This document shows positions 1 to 14,000 of a stretch of 64,000 nt of DNA, piece by piece. Source of the DNA: Rachycentron canadum (taxonomy: Eukaryota; Chordata; Actinopteri; Carangiformes; Rachycentridae); assembly GCA_038496675.1 (NCBI GenBank), contig CM076651.1, positions 14,770,322-14,834,321 on the forward strand. Direction: 5' to 3'. The position numbers were made by a program, and so were the translations under genes. The first letter of the stretch is position 1. Each line of letters opens with the position of its first letter. The notes under the pieces were generated by a model. That model ran no database searches, had not been told where the DNA came from, and saw nothing but the letters and a program-made list of their open reading frames with translations.

Positions 1-3000
1 CTGAGCTGCACAAATTGTTAGAAGTTGACTTTTCTTTAATAAATATGAGAAGCACATCACATGTTCCTCATCTCTCACTAACATCAATTAGTGTTTTCCT
101 CTGAGAGAACATCTATATGTGCGTTATTATCATGAGCGCTATTGAAATTGACCCTGCTCCCTCTATTCCACTCTTGACTGACCCCACACAGAGTTTCTTC
201 GCTCTATCTCTATTTAATGATTAGTTACTGTCATTTAAAAGCCAAAATAACTATAAACTTAGAGATGCTTCACTGTGCCTGACTTGTTCCCATATACAAT
301 TTTAAGTGATTTATGTTGCAGGCTTGTGTACATGGGTAGTGTGTGTCTGTAAATATATTTGCAGCCTGGGTGTTTTTTTTTTTTCAGATGGAACAGAGAG
401 ATGAAGGGAAATTGGCGTGAATTCAGAGTAGCACAAACTGCTCTGCCAGGGTTATAACAGCCATATAGTATCAGTGTGTGCATCTCCCTCAGCTCAAAAA
501 AAAGAAAAGAAAAGAAAAGCTGCACAAAACTCGGGCTGTCACAGTGTGCAATTAGCAGTGATATTATTCCCAGGTTGGACATTAGTTACACACCAAAAGC
601 CAGCCTGAAACACAGATTCATAGCATATGTGCATTCCCATTTATTATACTATCAGAAGAAGCAGTTTTATGTCTGAGATTCTGTCACTGCCCAAGAGACA
701 GCCACCCTGGGAGCGCTCTGCAGCAGGTATTGTCGACCTGGAGAGATCCCAGGTTGGACAGAAACTGAATAATTAAACAGATGGAGGAGAAGAAGACACC
801 TGGTGGCATCACAGTGAAGGTCAGCAGATGGGTCTGTCACTAATAAAGGGAGCAGATTGCACACTGAATGTAATGGGGGAGTGATTTGAGATCCAGACAA
901 AAGCAACACTGCTTTGTATTATCATCTGTCACCATCTGGGGATTGAGTTATGCAATACAGACAGATCATTTCCACTAATGAAATGCAGTAGTACGTTTAT
1001 TGGCTGTTCTAATTTTATTTTGTTTTAGTTCCTGCACTTTTGCACAGTATCTTATCACATTTCCTGCACAATACACTGTACATCATTTTTACAAGTTACA
1101 AAAATGCCCCAAGGAAAGCAACATATTTCAGTTGAAATAAAGGAATTCCACCTCTGTGTAAAAGGCTGCCTGACCTCTGCAGCAGCATATATATCCTCTG
1201 TTTCGTTCTCTGAACTATTGACCTCTGAGACGCAGCTTAAGGTTATTTGAGACAAAAAGAAGACCTAGTGACCCTGTGGTGTGCGAGCAGAAAGAAAATG
1301 TCTGTCCTCAGTCAAAGAGGAGAGGGCCATAGGGCAGGAGAGAGCAGACTTGAAAATGCAAACCATCCTTCACTTTCTGTTCCCAGACATTTCCCATTGT
1401 TTCTAATGTAATGTAAAGACTTTCCTTCCTCTAACCCTGTCAGAGACTAACTTTCAAGCTTGAATTTGTCGTGTCCTTTTAAGAACCAATGAGGCAGCAG
1501 CCCATGCTGGAATTGGCCAGCCGACTTCAAGACTATTTAAAACCACTTTCCACTGAATTAGATGCTATTTCTCCAAGGTGCCAATTATGATTTCGACAAC
1601 TCTAAGAAGGTGGAGGGGAATTAAGGGAGAGCTGGCAATAGGCACGGCGGGTGCAGGAATTAATTCCCACACTTCTCAGTTTAATAATCAGTCACGTGGA
1701 CAAAGGAGCTGCTAAAATATCTCCAGGGATCTGACCGAGAGGGAGCACATGCTCCTGATATACGCTTTTAAATTAGAGTTCAGCAGTCAGCCACGTTTAG
1801 AGGTCAAATCTCCTTCATACTTGGCTTGTAATGGAAACATTTATCAATATTTCAACCTCATAAAAAACCATAAGAGTTTGTAGATTTGATTGCAGAACAC
1901 GTACATCAGCTGAGTGATGCTTATTCAGCATTTACAGATTTTCATGCCTTACGTATTAATAAAATTATGCACAACCAATTACTACAGGATTATTCCAAAA
2001 GCTAATAAAAACTAACAAACAATACATTGTTAGGGATGAATAAAATTAAAGCATTTAAACTAATTTTTTTTTTTTTTAAATGTAATTGATTTTCATTTGT
2101 TGTAGTTTGGTTTGTTCTGTATCTAATAATGCACTCTACGCTCCAAGTGATAAAATGTTAAATACTTGGGTGACAAGAGGAGATTATTACACTCAGAGAT
2201 TTAATGAAGGTGGTGAGATCAAGAGGAATAAGAAAAATTTTGTTAGGCAGTTTTAGATTGTCCTAATGATCACAAAAGTGCTTCGGTCTGAAACAAGGTT
2301 AATATATAACGTGGTGTGAATGAAAAGTAGCTCGATCTAATTACTTTTGTCCTACTTTCAATGAGCTTCATCTTCATCAACAAACTTTCTCCACATCAGC
2401 TTTTGAGATAATGATCTTCTCTTATCCCACTGAGATTTGTAGAGAGAAGGAGTTACCTTTTGAAATAGGCGCCGTTACCTCGGTGAAGGCAGACGGATTA
2501 TCTTAATACCCATCCTGCGGTACTGTTTTGTGTTCTCTGTCCATGTGCTCAGTAAGACAGTGGATTCATTTGTATTGGTGTATAAGTCTGTATGCTCATC
2601 ATTTCTTCTCTGAACGGACAAAGTGAGGTTGAGCCACTCAAATGAAGGCTTGTTTTCTCTAATGACATTGTGGAAAAGTGAAATGGGATGTCGTGTTTTC
2701 CTTTCTCCATGTGATACACTCTCCTCTGCAATGAGAGCTGGGATAAGGTGATGGACAAGCTAATTGTCTGAGGGTAATGGATGCCAGACACTAACAGGTG
2801 GATACAAAGAGGCAGTTAGTCATGGATGGCTTAGTTATCTCCAATGATAATTACACTGACAATGTTCCAACTGTAGTCAGGTCAGCCTAAGGCTAATACC
2901 CACCGAAGCTGCATCTATTATCCCCCCACGTATCCCTGTGACAGAAGATTTTGTGTCCAGGAATGCAGAATTACATGTACGTGAATGATGTCCTGTTACT

Positions 3001-5027
3001 TTGATTCAGTCATGAAATCTCATCTATATTCATTGAAATCCTGCTGTCCCCTAAAGGGATGAGGGTTCTTCTGAACTGCATGCAAGTTATTTATTGACAC
3101 TGCTCAAAAACAAGATTTTGAATTATACTGATGTGCTAATGAGATTGTTGAGACCATCTGAAAAATGTCTCTCATGTAAAATGTTGACTTAAGTGATTGA
3201 TGGTGGCACTGTCCTTTGTTTTGAAGGTATTCTGTTTCATTAGTTCTAGTACAATGAAAGAAAGAAACATTAAAGGGAATGGCTCCAATTGTCAGGGCAG
3301 CTCTCAGAGCTTCTCTCTGTCTCCTAGAAAGAAACTCAAAATCCAGTCTGGAAGAGGCAAAGAATAAAAAAGGCATGAATAATATTCATGTTGATTGCAG
3401 ATCGTATCTTGAATGAGTCAATCAGTGAGACTCTGGCTGCTTGAAAAGGTGTTGGATGATGATCAATGTCACAGAGAACTGGATAGCTCCTCTGAGGCGA
3501 GCATGGTTGTTCCTTATTTGAGGATTTAGAGCCTGTTGTGGGTCCTGACATGCAGTAGTAGCCTTTTCTCTTTGATTGTGGTTCACAATGAGGGAGACTG
3601 AATGGGAACTGAATGAGTTGTGACTTGCATAACCATTCTCCTGCACGAGAACTGGATCAGAGTGAAACTCAACAATATGGCGCACATAAAGCGTGCTTTG
3701 GCCTCCAGCGACTCCAGGATGCTGCCATGGATGCTAAATGAGCTTTGAATCTAATTTAGCCCACGGATGCATACTGATGGACCTGTTCAATGTATTGATA
3801 GTACCATGTTGCCGTGAGTGTTGAAATAAATCCTCATACAGTATGTAGTATGCGTTGTGGGTTGCTGCTTTCTGCCCTGAGGCCAGAGTCACCAAAGCAA
3901 AACAGCTAGACTCCTCACCTTCACACTGCAGTACTAGTAAACTGTGACAGAGCCAATTTTGTGTTAAATGTCACACTTTCCATTGTGTTGTTGTGGATGT
4001 GTGAAGAGGGTTGAGTGCTATGTTCCAAGGTAGCCCATTCATTCCTATAAAAAGTACGTGTCTAGCAGTGGTACAGTGAAACGTTCTTCAGACTTTCATA
4101 TTTTCATCACTTATACTTTAAAATCTGGTACAATCAGTGATCATTTTAACTTTTGAATGATATGCCTCTTATTTCCTTGATAAATCGTTTTGTTCGTAAA
4201 TCTCAGACAATGATGAAAAATTTCCCTCAAAATATCCCAGAGCCTTTTTTGTTTGACCAGTACATCCACAAAATGGAGAAAACCACAAAATCCATTTTCG
4301 TAAATGAATTCAAATAATCAATTAATGCTACAGATCTAAATCAAGTCCCTCTCTGGTACTGGTTGACTTCCCACATATAGAGACACACAGAAATTATGTA
4401 TTGATAAAGCTCTTAATCTTTTTTGTAAAAGACAGCCTGTCTTCTTGTTTTTAGGGAAAAACTGTCCGCTGTCATTCCTGTCATGGGGCCAGTAGTTTTG
4501 ACTGCGACCACCACTTCACAGTCTGGCATTGTCTTGCAGTCAGAATGCTTCATTTTAAAATTTGTAAACATTTTGCTGTTTAGAAGAAATCTGGCATGTG
4601 CCTGCCATGATTCTCCATCTTTTGGGTCTTACAGCTAAAACATTTTTTGTTATTAGAATAAATGTGGGGTATTGTGTGGCCTCTTTTCAGAAGTGGTATT
4701 TATGTTTTCCACTGGTGCCTCCGCCTCTGTGTCCTCTGTGTCCTCTCACTGAGCTTTAATGTGCTTATTGTTCTGCTCACGAGGTAAAACCCAAGGACAG
4801 TATGGTTTATGTGAAGTTAAATGTGGTTTGAATTACCATTATCTTGTAGCTCTGCTTATGGGCTTTCTGAAATTAAAGTGCACATAAAACATAACATTTA
4901 CATATGTGTACAAAGCAAAAAGAAATTTGATGTTAAATTACAGTCTTTAAATTCAGTGAAATTAATTTAACTGTTTATGCTGGATTCAAATATGATTTTA
5001 ATGTGTCATTGTTTCTTTCTTCTACAG
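1..5027 (+). other. cpne5 upstream intron (partial)
   Basis: Intronic sequence before the first visible exon. No copine first exon, CpG-rich promoter or other gene was seen. It contains an (AAAAG)n tract at 496-519, T-rich runs, and a homeodomain-site-rich stretch at about 1490-1800 (see findings). Confidence 0.75.
496..519. repeat. (AAAAG)n short tandem repeat
   Basis: An A-rich run followed by three to four AAAAG units. Confidence 0.8.
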
Positions 5028-5068
5028 GAACCTCTTGGATCGAGACACTTTCACCAAATCAGACCCAT
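5028..5068 (+). CDS. cpne5: cpne5 window exon 1 (start of C2A)
   Basis: The acceptor is tctacag and the donor is gtaagt. After one base of a split Arg codon it encodes NLLDRDTFTKSDP, residues 1-13 of the visible protein, and ends one base into the next codon. LDRD and KSDP supply the first calcium-binding loop of C2A. The protein begins further upstream, because copines carry about 30 residues before this motif and no matching exon was seen at 1-5027. Confidence 0.9.
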
Positions 5069-8000
5069 GTAAGTTTTTTCAATGCTAATTGCAGCTTAGC
5101 TTTTCTTGCTCAAAATTTGTTTCGTTGACACCCCTGCCTTTGCAAAGCTTTACTTTTTACTTTTGCTGAGCTTAACTTTGATTCAGTTTACTCTGCTATT
5201 TCAAAGTGTTCCTTCAATAACTGCATATCATTTGCACAGTAATGTGACAACCTTTCCTCTCTGAGAGCTACAGAAAGTACCTTAATGCATGCAGGGTATA
5301 AACTCCAGCCTTTGAATACAAATAGGTATGTTTTGGTGAGACACACAGGGAACTGCCATAAAGGCATTTTCTTTGATGCTCCCTATAGGATAAAGAATGA
5401 AGGGGGCATTTAACATAATAGGGAGGAGGTACAAGCTCTTTGTAAACATAGGCTACTTGGAAAACATCACACCTGTCCTGTTTTGTATTTCCTTGAAGAT
5501 GAACCTTGGGATATATGACAGGTCACGTAGCGTTCACCCGCCTCTGCTTCATTTAAAGTCGCAAAATCAAATTGGAATCAGGAGAATCCCACCGTTAAGA
5601 AATTGTGTTTTGATTGCATGGCTTAAATTGTGCTCCAGGAGATTTCAATCTTGCCTCAGAAGCCTGAATTTGATGCAATGCAGCATCGTCAAGCTTGGCA
5701 CTTGATTATGCTGTCAGGGCGTGGCAGGATAATTAATGATGAATGTTGTCAACTTGGGGAACAAAACAAACACTATTTGAAGAAGTGTGCTGCTTGATTG
5801 TGCTGGTTTAGTGACAACGTATTCCTCTGCTCTCCGTTTCTTTTTCCCTTTACCTCCACCCCCACCGCCTCTCGTCTCAGTGGTTGTCTTGTACACCCAG
5901 GGTGTGGAGTCCAAACAGTGGAGAGAGGTAAGACATCACAGCCATCCCTCTGTCAACACAACTCAATCAGCCTGTCTTCTCACCACAAGAGCCTGCTCTC
6001 TGTTTACAGCCGCCCCCCCCCGCCCNNNNNNNNNNNNNNNNNNNNNNNNNNNNNNNNNNNNNNNNNNNNNNNNNNNNNNNNNNNNNNNNNNNNNNNNNNN
6101 NNNNNNNNNNNNNNNNNNNNNNNNNNNNNNNNNNNNNNNNNNNNNNNNNNNNNNNNNNNNNNNNNNNNNNNNNNNNNNNNNNNNNNNNNNNNNNNNNNNN
6201 NNNNNNNNNNNNNNNNNNNNNNNNNNNNNNNNNNNNNNNNNNNNNNNNNNNNNNNNNNNNNNNNNNNNNNNNNNNNNNNNNNNNNNNNNNNNNNNNNNNN
6301 NNNNNNNNNNNNNNNNNNNNNNNNNNNNNNNNNNNNNNNNNNNNNNNNNNNNNNNNNNNNNNNNNNNNNNNNNNNNNNNNNNNNNNNNNNNNNNNNNNNN
6401 NNNNNNNNNNNNNNNCACACACACACACACACACACACACGCATACACAAACACATACCCCTCCCCTCCACTCACTCGCGAGGTAAATGCTGTGAGTGCC
6501 AATCATTTGCAATTGATTGACCCTGTGACTATCCAAGTGCTGGTCAGCACTGTGTTAGCTATGACTGATTGGGTGATTAAGGTGACAGCTACACATATCG
6601 ATAAAGATTTGCCTCTGCATCAGAGTCCCCTCTGGCTGTTGGCCACTGGGCCTTAATTAGACCAGAGAGGCAGATAAATTTGAGGAAGGCAGAGATTATA
6701 GCAAGACAGAGGGTCCTTCTGGGATTATTATTTGTTCCTGTATTCTCAAAGGGTACACATGCTCAGATATGGCAACCTAAATGATGTCTCAGTGGGGAAT
6801 ACTTTACTTTTTGGTCTGAGGTAACCAACCATTCTCTGTGAGCATGAAACACTCTTCAATAGCTAAAAACCATTCAAGCCAGATATGAAAACACAAAAAC
6901 AACAACGCATCCAATACTGTACATGCTTTCTAATGGAAATATAAATACTTTGCAGGTTCAGAATATTTAGCTTTTTGTTTTCACACTCAGATCCTTTTTG
7001 ATTGATGTTTATTGACTCCTCAAAGAGCTTGGTGTCATGCTGGTTCACAGCAGTGTCACAACAGATTTCCAGAATACAAAGTGAAGATTTCAGTGATAAT
7101 CTTGTGTTTTAGTGGATGTGGGTTCTTAAAAATAAAGGAAGGTTTGAAACAAATTTTAGTTGATAACGTGGGTTTCTACAGAACGTACAACATTTTTAGA
7201 AATGGGTTTATTTGCTTTCTTGCTGAGTGGTGGATGATAAGATTGATATCCCACATGTCTGAATGGTAAAGCTACAGCCAGGACACCAGAAGATGATTTT
7301 AGCATAAAAAGTGAAAGCAGGTATGAAATAACTGAACTTGCTCTGAAGCTCACTTATTAACTTATTATATATATTGTTTGTTCTATCTATATATAAACCA
7401 AAGTGTCTTCTGAGCTGGTTATCTGGTCCAGTTACTGTAGAGTGGTATCACTCTTCTCATCTTGTTATTGGCAAAAGAGAGTGATAAACCATGTCAGACT
7501 ATTGCTTTGACTCTAAAACAATCCTCTGAAGAAGTGAATACAGCCCCGATGTCAAACAAGTGATCCTGACAAAGATGGAGCTGCAGCAACAGCAGACACA
7601 TGACAGTGTGTGACAGTGACTGTGCACAATATCTAGTTCATCTTGATAATTGTCCACTTAACCATTTTTTACTTGTTCCTTTTATTTTAATCTTTGTATT
7701 GTAGTTAATTAATTGTGTTATCTTGTCTGTGTGTGTCTGTGTGTGCGTTACTGATTGTTGTTTCTTCTAACCTGAAGGCATAATAAATTTCTCAGCAGGG
7801 ACAATTAAGATGAATGATGGATTGATGGAGAGATTAGTTGGATGTTTGATTGATTAATTGATCTGCTGATTAACTGAGTGTTTCATTACTTAATTTGAAA
7901 AAAAAAAAAAAATCTCTCTGCAGCATTAATCACTTGGAGAAAATAATACTTGAGCTTGTTGTATGATTATAATGTTTACTCACATGTCTTTCAAGGGCAG

Positions 8001-11000
8001 ACAGCTGGCTCTGACTCACCAAACAAACAAATGATTTTGGTGCTGTTGCAATGCACTGACATTCTTTTCTAAAATCAGAGAGTAGTTTACTGATTAACAT
8101 GCAAATGTACACAGGCATCAAGTTTGGTGTTCATGGGAGAAGAGCCTCCTACACCTGTCACCTCTGGTTACACTGCCCCACCTCAAGCTTACAAACTGTG
8201 GGTGCAGCCTGAAAGTGTCTCCCTGGAAGAGATAAAGGCCTGTGTTGTTGTTGGGGACAGCTGGCTTTGTGAGTACTAGCGTCAAGCTGTGCAGTATTGA
8301 TAAAACTGAGAGCCTCTTTTGCCCCTGCCCTTGTCAAGAAATTTGTTTTTGCTTTTCCCAGAGTAGATGTGGTCGGTTGGAGCACCTTTCACTGTGCCAC
8401 CGACTGTCTGTAATCCAGTTAGAGACTGCGGGCGAGTTGCTCACATTTCTCCATTAAGAGAAGAATATGAAGACAAATGTTATGAATAAATTGTGTTTTA
8501 ATTCCAGGAGGATGTTATGATCAGCTTCTCTTTAGACCTCCACCCTGTGACTAATTTTTATCACCATCTGTGGTTGAATATATAAAACTGTAGCTGCGAC
8601 CCATCAGTTACCACATGGCCTCAAAGTCTTCATCTTCAATTCCCTTCTCTGTAATTACTCCCGGTGCATGTCAGGTTTTCCTCTGTCTACTGCTTTCACT
8701 CAGCTGAGCAGCTGACACAATGTAACCTTCCTAAATTCAAGTAAAGCCAGGTCTTTCCAGATCTAGTTAAACTCCTAGACCTTAATCTTTCACTCAGATG
8801 AATTTTCTGACATCCTAGCTCACAATTTATTCTAGTTTGGGTGATTGGAGTGAAGAAGTGAACACTGCTAGCACCCAGATATCCCCTTACCTCATTTTTT
8901 TCTGTTGACAGTTAATTGTAGTGCTTTCGCAACTCTGGCTTTTCAGGCTGAATGTGTACTTGCCAAGGTAGGAATAATATGTGGAGTGGGAGATCTGTTA
9001 TTTCCTCAGGTGGCTGTTCTCTGTTCTGGTGCTGATTCGTCTTCCTTTGTTAAGTTTGGCCCGAGACCAAAGCGAATATGCTATTGGCCTACTGCTGCCA
9101 CATTCAGCTCTTCTCATTTTGCTCAGTGGAGATTTCACCTCCTTTGCATCTGCTAGTGCCGCACAGCAGTTAAACTCTTACAGGCTTAGACACAGGGTTA
9201 TTTTTGATGGCAGGTTTAAACTTCAGCAATATTACGCACTATCCAGCTTGATTGTCCTTGCATTTGCATAGGCGTCCATACGTTGAAAGTATTCTTCAGG
9301 TGTAACCTTACTCTGCGTTGCCCTCCTGTTACGTCTCACTTTGCTTTTTACCCCAACTGGATGTGATCACAAAGGTGTGAGCCTGTAATCTTGCGGTTTC
9401 ATCTCTTCATTAAGCTCTAACTCTACTATTATTAATTCACTCTGTCAGTTTATGGTAACACATTTCACTGGGGATCTTTTATTTATGCAGCTGAACATCA
9501 GCTCCCTGACTTTGAATTATTCATTTTGGATACAATTAATGTATGTGTGCTTGTACAGGGGGTGCAACACTTTCTCTCTCTGTTGATTTGTTTATCAGCT
9601 CATCACCTCTTCAGAAGGTCTTGCTCTGTAACACTGACAAATCCTTTTTGGGTGCCTATGCTGGCAGGTTCCCATTTTTCTCTTAGCACCAAGAAAAAAG
9701 AGAGGATTTGCCATCTTACCATCACTTATGACAGTTCTCCTTTTTAAAGACAAAGTAACTATGTTGTGCATTTGTCCTGACCCGCAACACTGGTGTGATT
9801 GTGTTAATTAATTAAATGACTGTAATTGGTCTCAATGAAGTGTTTTCCTTAGGCTTACTTATCCCCAGCACAATGAGAAGAGGTGGAGAAGAAGAGCTGA
9901 CACTGTGTGATCACTGACTTCTGTTAATCAAATCAGAGTTTAACTGAAGCCCTGAATTCACACGGCTGTCGGGAGAAGATAGAAGGGGTGGGGTGAGGTA
10001 ATAGAGCAGTACATGTAGTTTCTGAGCGACTGCATGATGTGTTGCCTCAAAGCTCTCCTCTCTCATCTTCCTCGTCCCCCACCCCTCTTTCTCTCCTGGT
10101 TCTGATTTAGTTTGGCAGAACAGAGGTGATAGACAACACACTAAATCCAGACTTTGTCAGGAAGTACATCCTGGACTACTTCTTTGAGGAGAAGCAGAAC
10201 CTGCGCTTTGACGTGTGAGTTATTTCGTTTGATCTGGTCCTCTGAGGACACACACACCTCAGTGCGTGTGTTTCAGATGCGCCGCCCTCTTCTAACCCAG
10301 TCCTCCAGTTTCTCCTTTTGTATCCACCACAAGCTTAACATCTTCTTCGCATTCATTCTGCCTCTTACCCCATCTATCTCTTCATCCCTCCTGTCTCATT
10401 TTCTCTCTTTGAGTCACTCCCCTTCTCTCTCCTGAGGAATTATTCATCAGTATGGTCTCTGAATATTGGTATCCAATTGGTATAAGGGTGATAAATATTT
10501 CATATGCAGTTTTGTCCTTTGTGCTAAACAAAGTGAACCAAGTCCCATAAACCTTACAGAGACCCCTGTCCTCCCCCATTCACATATAGCTGCCTTTCTC
10601 TTGAAAAGGCCAGACTAGTGAGAGGGTCAGGAAGGTGCAGTTTCAATTTGAAATCTCCCAGAACAGAGTCAGGATCATTTTCTCCAGTCCCCTGGCCACA
10701 AGTAGAGCAGATATGCTTCCAAAAACCTGTCTCTTTTCTTCCCTTCGAGCATGAAGTCCCTGGTGAACTTCCAGGATGTATCCAGGACTGCACTGCAAGT
10801 CTCGAAGGATTTTTAGTCACTTAATGAATTCAGCAGACATGCTATCATGATATGACTCTGGAACAGGAAAGTAGAGAGTGCATCCCCTCACAATTAGTAT
10901 TACTCATTTACATCTCTCTTTTATCACAGAGGTGGGACCCAGGGCTTACTGAGGTTTAATTACTAGTACATTAAGTTTGACTGGCAGATGCTCAAAACTT

Positions 11001-14000
11001 TCTATGCATCAGTAGATGGTTTGAATAAGATCCCACAGGTGTAGCACTAAAATTACATTCATAAACTATAGATTGGCTTCCTTAATTAACTGTAACATTT
11101 ATTGCTTACATTTCGTTCCCCTGCCTTTGGCTTCCCCAATGACACAGGTGTGTGAGAGACAGACAGAAAATGTCCACACTGCTGCCACTATCTTTTCATT
11201 AGATTCAGTATTAATGTTTATGGTTCTTTTTCTGCCTCTGTAATGTTTGGTCTCTGTGATTTCAGGTATGATATTGACTCTAAAAGTCCAGATCTGGCAA
11301 AGCATGTAAGTGAAAAACTTTTCTTTTTTTCTGGGTCAGGACCTAAACTTTATATTCTGCCCTTACATTAGTTATTGTTAGATTGTTATCAGTGCATGCC
11401 TCTAATAGGTTCTGTGCAAACCAAAGTTTGTAATTGCTCAAATATATTTTGGAATAATGAGTGAATTATGCTTCATCGACTGAAAAAAAAAATGTTTATT
11501 TTTTCTTTACCTTCCATCTGCCGCAGTTTGTAAAATTAAGTACTTTATTCCCCCAGAGCCATAATAATTAAAATTTCATTGGCATCTGGCATATCCTCAT
11601 CAGTTTTCTTTTAAATGAGAATTGGAGCATCATAATCAAAGCTTTTCAACACATTTCCCTGTGTGCTCTTCAGTGTTGTTTGCAATTTAGATTTTAATTT
11701 TCCAGACATCATCTACTGTAGTCATTCAAAACAATGTGCATTCATTTTAAAATGGAAATGCAAATGAAAATGGAAGCTATGTCAAGAAGGGACCATGTTG
11801 TATTATAGAACATACATTCAGGTAAACAGGTGAATGTATGTTAATGTCATTGTTTATGCTAAAAGCTTTGATCAGTAAACTCATGCTCATTCTATAAAGA
11901 CACATAAAGAATATATTTGCAGCACTTGGTTTGCATACTACCAAAATTTTCATCATTAACCATGCTCTGTCGTCATGATGCTTTTATTGTTGTAATGTGT
12001 TCACATCGTGCTTCATGCTCTGGAAACAAGCTGTTGCTTGTGTGAAACTTTCTGCCGTAGTTGCTTTTTGCATACTTTTACTTTCTGTTTCTCTTCCACT
12101 GAGCCTCAGTGACTCTTTACCCTCTTGCAGTTCCCATTCTGCCTATCTGCACTTTCATGTATCCACTTTTTCTCTTCCTTCTCGCACTTGGTTGATGACA
12201 GCCTGGTATTTGAGTGGTGTGCTTTCTGTTCCATGATATGCTCTGTTGTGTCACTGCTGCTGCCTGGTCTCTCTTTTCCTCCTCCTTCTCCACCCTGGAA
12301 GCCAACCGACTTTAACGTACGTTTCTGCCTCAGATGTCCTAATTTTTAACCGTACAATGCTTATAATGATGCTTAACTACTCACCGACTCTCCTTCTTAC
12401 CTCTGTGATCCATCTGAACACCCCCCCATCTTTTGCCCCAACCTATGTCTGTGTCTCTCCATCCCACTTTATGCTACCCCACATGGCAGGACTTCCTGGG
12501 ACAGGTCTATTGTACATTGGGAGAGATTGTGGGCTCACCTGCCAGTCGCCTGGAGAAACCTTTGGGGTATGTGTTGATTTTTCTGTAGACAGAGTCAGAT
12601 TTTTCACAATCATGTGGCAGGAATAAGAGCTACTTAGACCTTGGAATATGATTTTACTTGACTTATCTTCTCAATAAGACAAGTGGAACATTTTTAACTT
12701 TGCAAACACGACTTTTCAGATATTATCAGATAATGAAAACTCAGTGCCATCTCTCAGCCCATTCAAATGTAACATGATTCTCTTGCAGGATTTCACACAT
12801 TCCAACAAAGATGAGACTGTGATGGATATATGTCGGTATCGTACAATATGCTGCAAGATTAGACTTGTGTGCTTGGTGTAGTGATGAGTAATTGAACACG
12901 ACCGGGGGCTTCCTCATCGCAATTACTGTCATTAAGGAGGTGATCTAGTGGGGAGAGTAAATTGGAGACAGACATGATGGACAAAAGTATTGATTGTGCA
13001 GCTTCAGTGGGGCACCTTGATCACTGCTGAGACTCTGCACTGATGCAACCCCAAATTTAGCTGCAACAGGGTGATGATGATGATAATGCGGTTGTCAGCC
13101 CTTATGAAAACATTCACTTGTGTTGCTATTGACTGTGCCAATAGCTTACATGTCAGGGAGTAGCAATTCAGACACAGGAAAAAATATTGGGTTCTTTCTT
13201 TTTTTTCTGATCCTGAAGATATTCAGGTAAAGCTACAGTTTTATTCAGCCTTGTCCAGTGACAACTGTGGCAGGAGCAAGCATGCTTTAATGGTGTCCAT
13301 CTTGAACGCGGTATCTCAGCAGTGTCTGAGGGAATTTTTCCAAACTTCCCCTTGGACTCACGGATGAACTGATTTTGTTAATTTGGTGGTCAAAGGTCAA
13401 AGGTCACTGTGATCTCACATCGTGACTGTTTTGGTCATAACTCAAGAATGATTACTTGATTGACTAATTATGTCAAAATTTGACACTAATAAGATAAGAT
13501 ATATCTAAAAGGTCAAAGGTCAACTTCACTGTCACTGTACTGAGCATAGCGTCTTTTCTGGACATTATTCAGTGCCATAAGTCTTGACACAACATGTGTA
13601 ATATGAGACTGGACAGACATAGCTGTAAACTGCAGCTTGACTGGTTGGTGGAGGCAAACAACTGCCAGGTTGTGATTCTAGCTGAATAGCTAAACAGTTT
13701 CAATGGAGTTTTCCTTCCCTCCTGCGATAGATGATAGCTCAGAGGTTGTTTAATGGCTATGTGCTCCATTTCCTTCTCATGCATCCTGATGTGACAGTGC
13801 CTCTCTGGACTGCAACTTTGAGGAATGGCTTCCACAGGGACTGAGGAAATCTGTTAGCCATGCTTAAACAAGCCCTCCCAAGGCACATTGCATCCAATGA
13901 CCTGCTTAAGAAGCACATCAGCACCCTTCTTTCCTATTTTTCACACTTCATCTCTCATTTATTCTCCATCCTTCCATCCACCAGATTATTTTTTTCTAGC

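Larger units (their letters stand above)
5928..10110 (+). other. cpne5 intron, exons 2-3
   Basis: A 4.2-kb intron containing the assembly gap, a CA microsatellite, and a fragment of a teleost repeat at about 7212-7405. No other gene was seen. Confidence 0.8.
13240..13680. repeat. Teleost interspersed repeat with AGGTCA pairs
   Basis: The sequence follows, block by block, a repeat I recall as common in percomorph genomes. Blocks are a 'gaacgcggtatctcagcag' opening, 'cttggactcacggatgaac', a double 'caaaggtcaaaggtcac', 'cataactcaagaatgatt', a second 'aaaggtcaaaggtcaac', and a tail near 'ggtggaggcaaacaactgcc'. A second, more decayed copy at 38190-38420 shares several blocks. I know no coding capacity for it, and its class is uncertain. 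The family match is from memory, without a database search. Confidence 0.65.

Noticed and set aside
5787..6656. Long open frames on both strands across the N run
   Set aside because: Their length comes from the assembly gap being read as unknown residues. Only 5881-5927 within them is a real exon.
12246..12626. A 126-codon open frame on the + strand
   Set aside because: It overlaps exon 5 but reads it in a different frame from the copine, and has no recognisable similarity.
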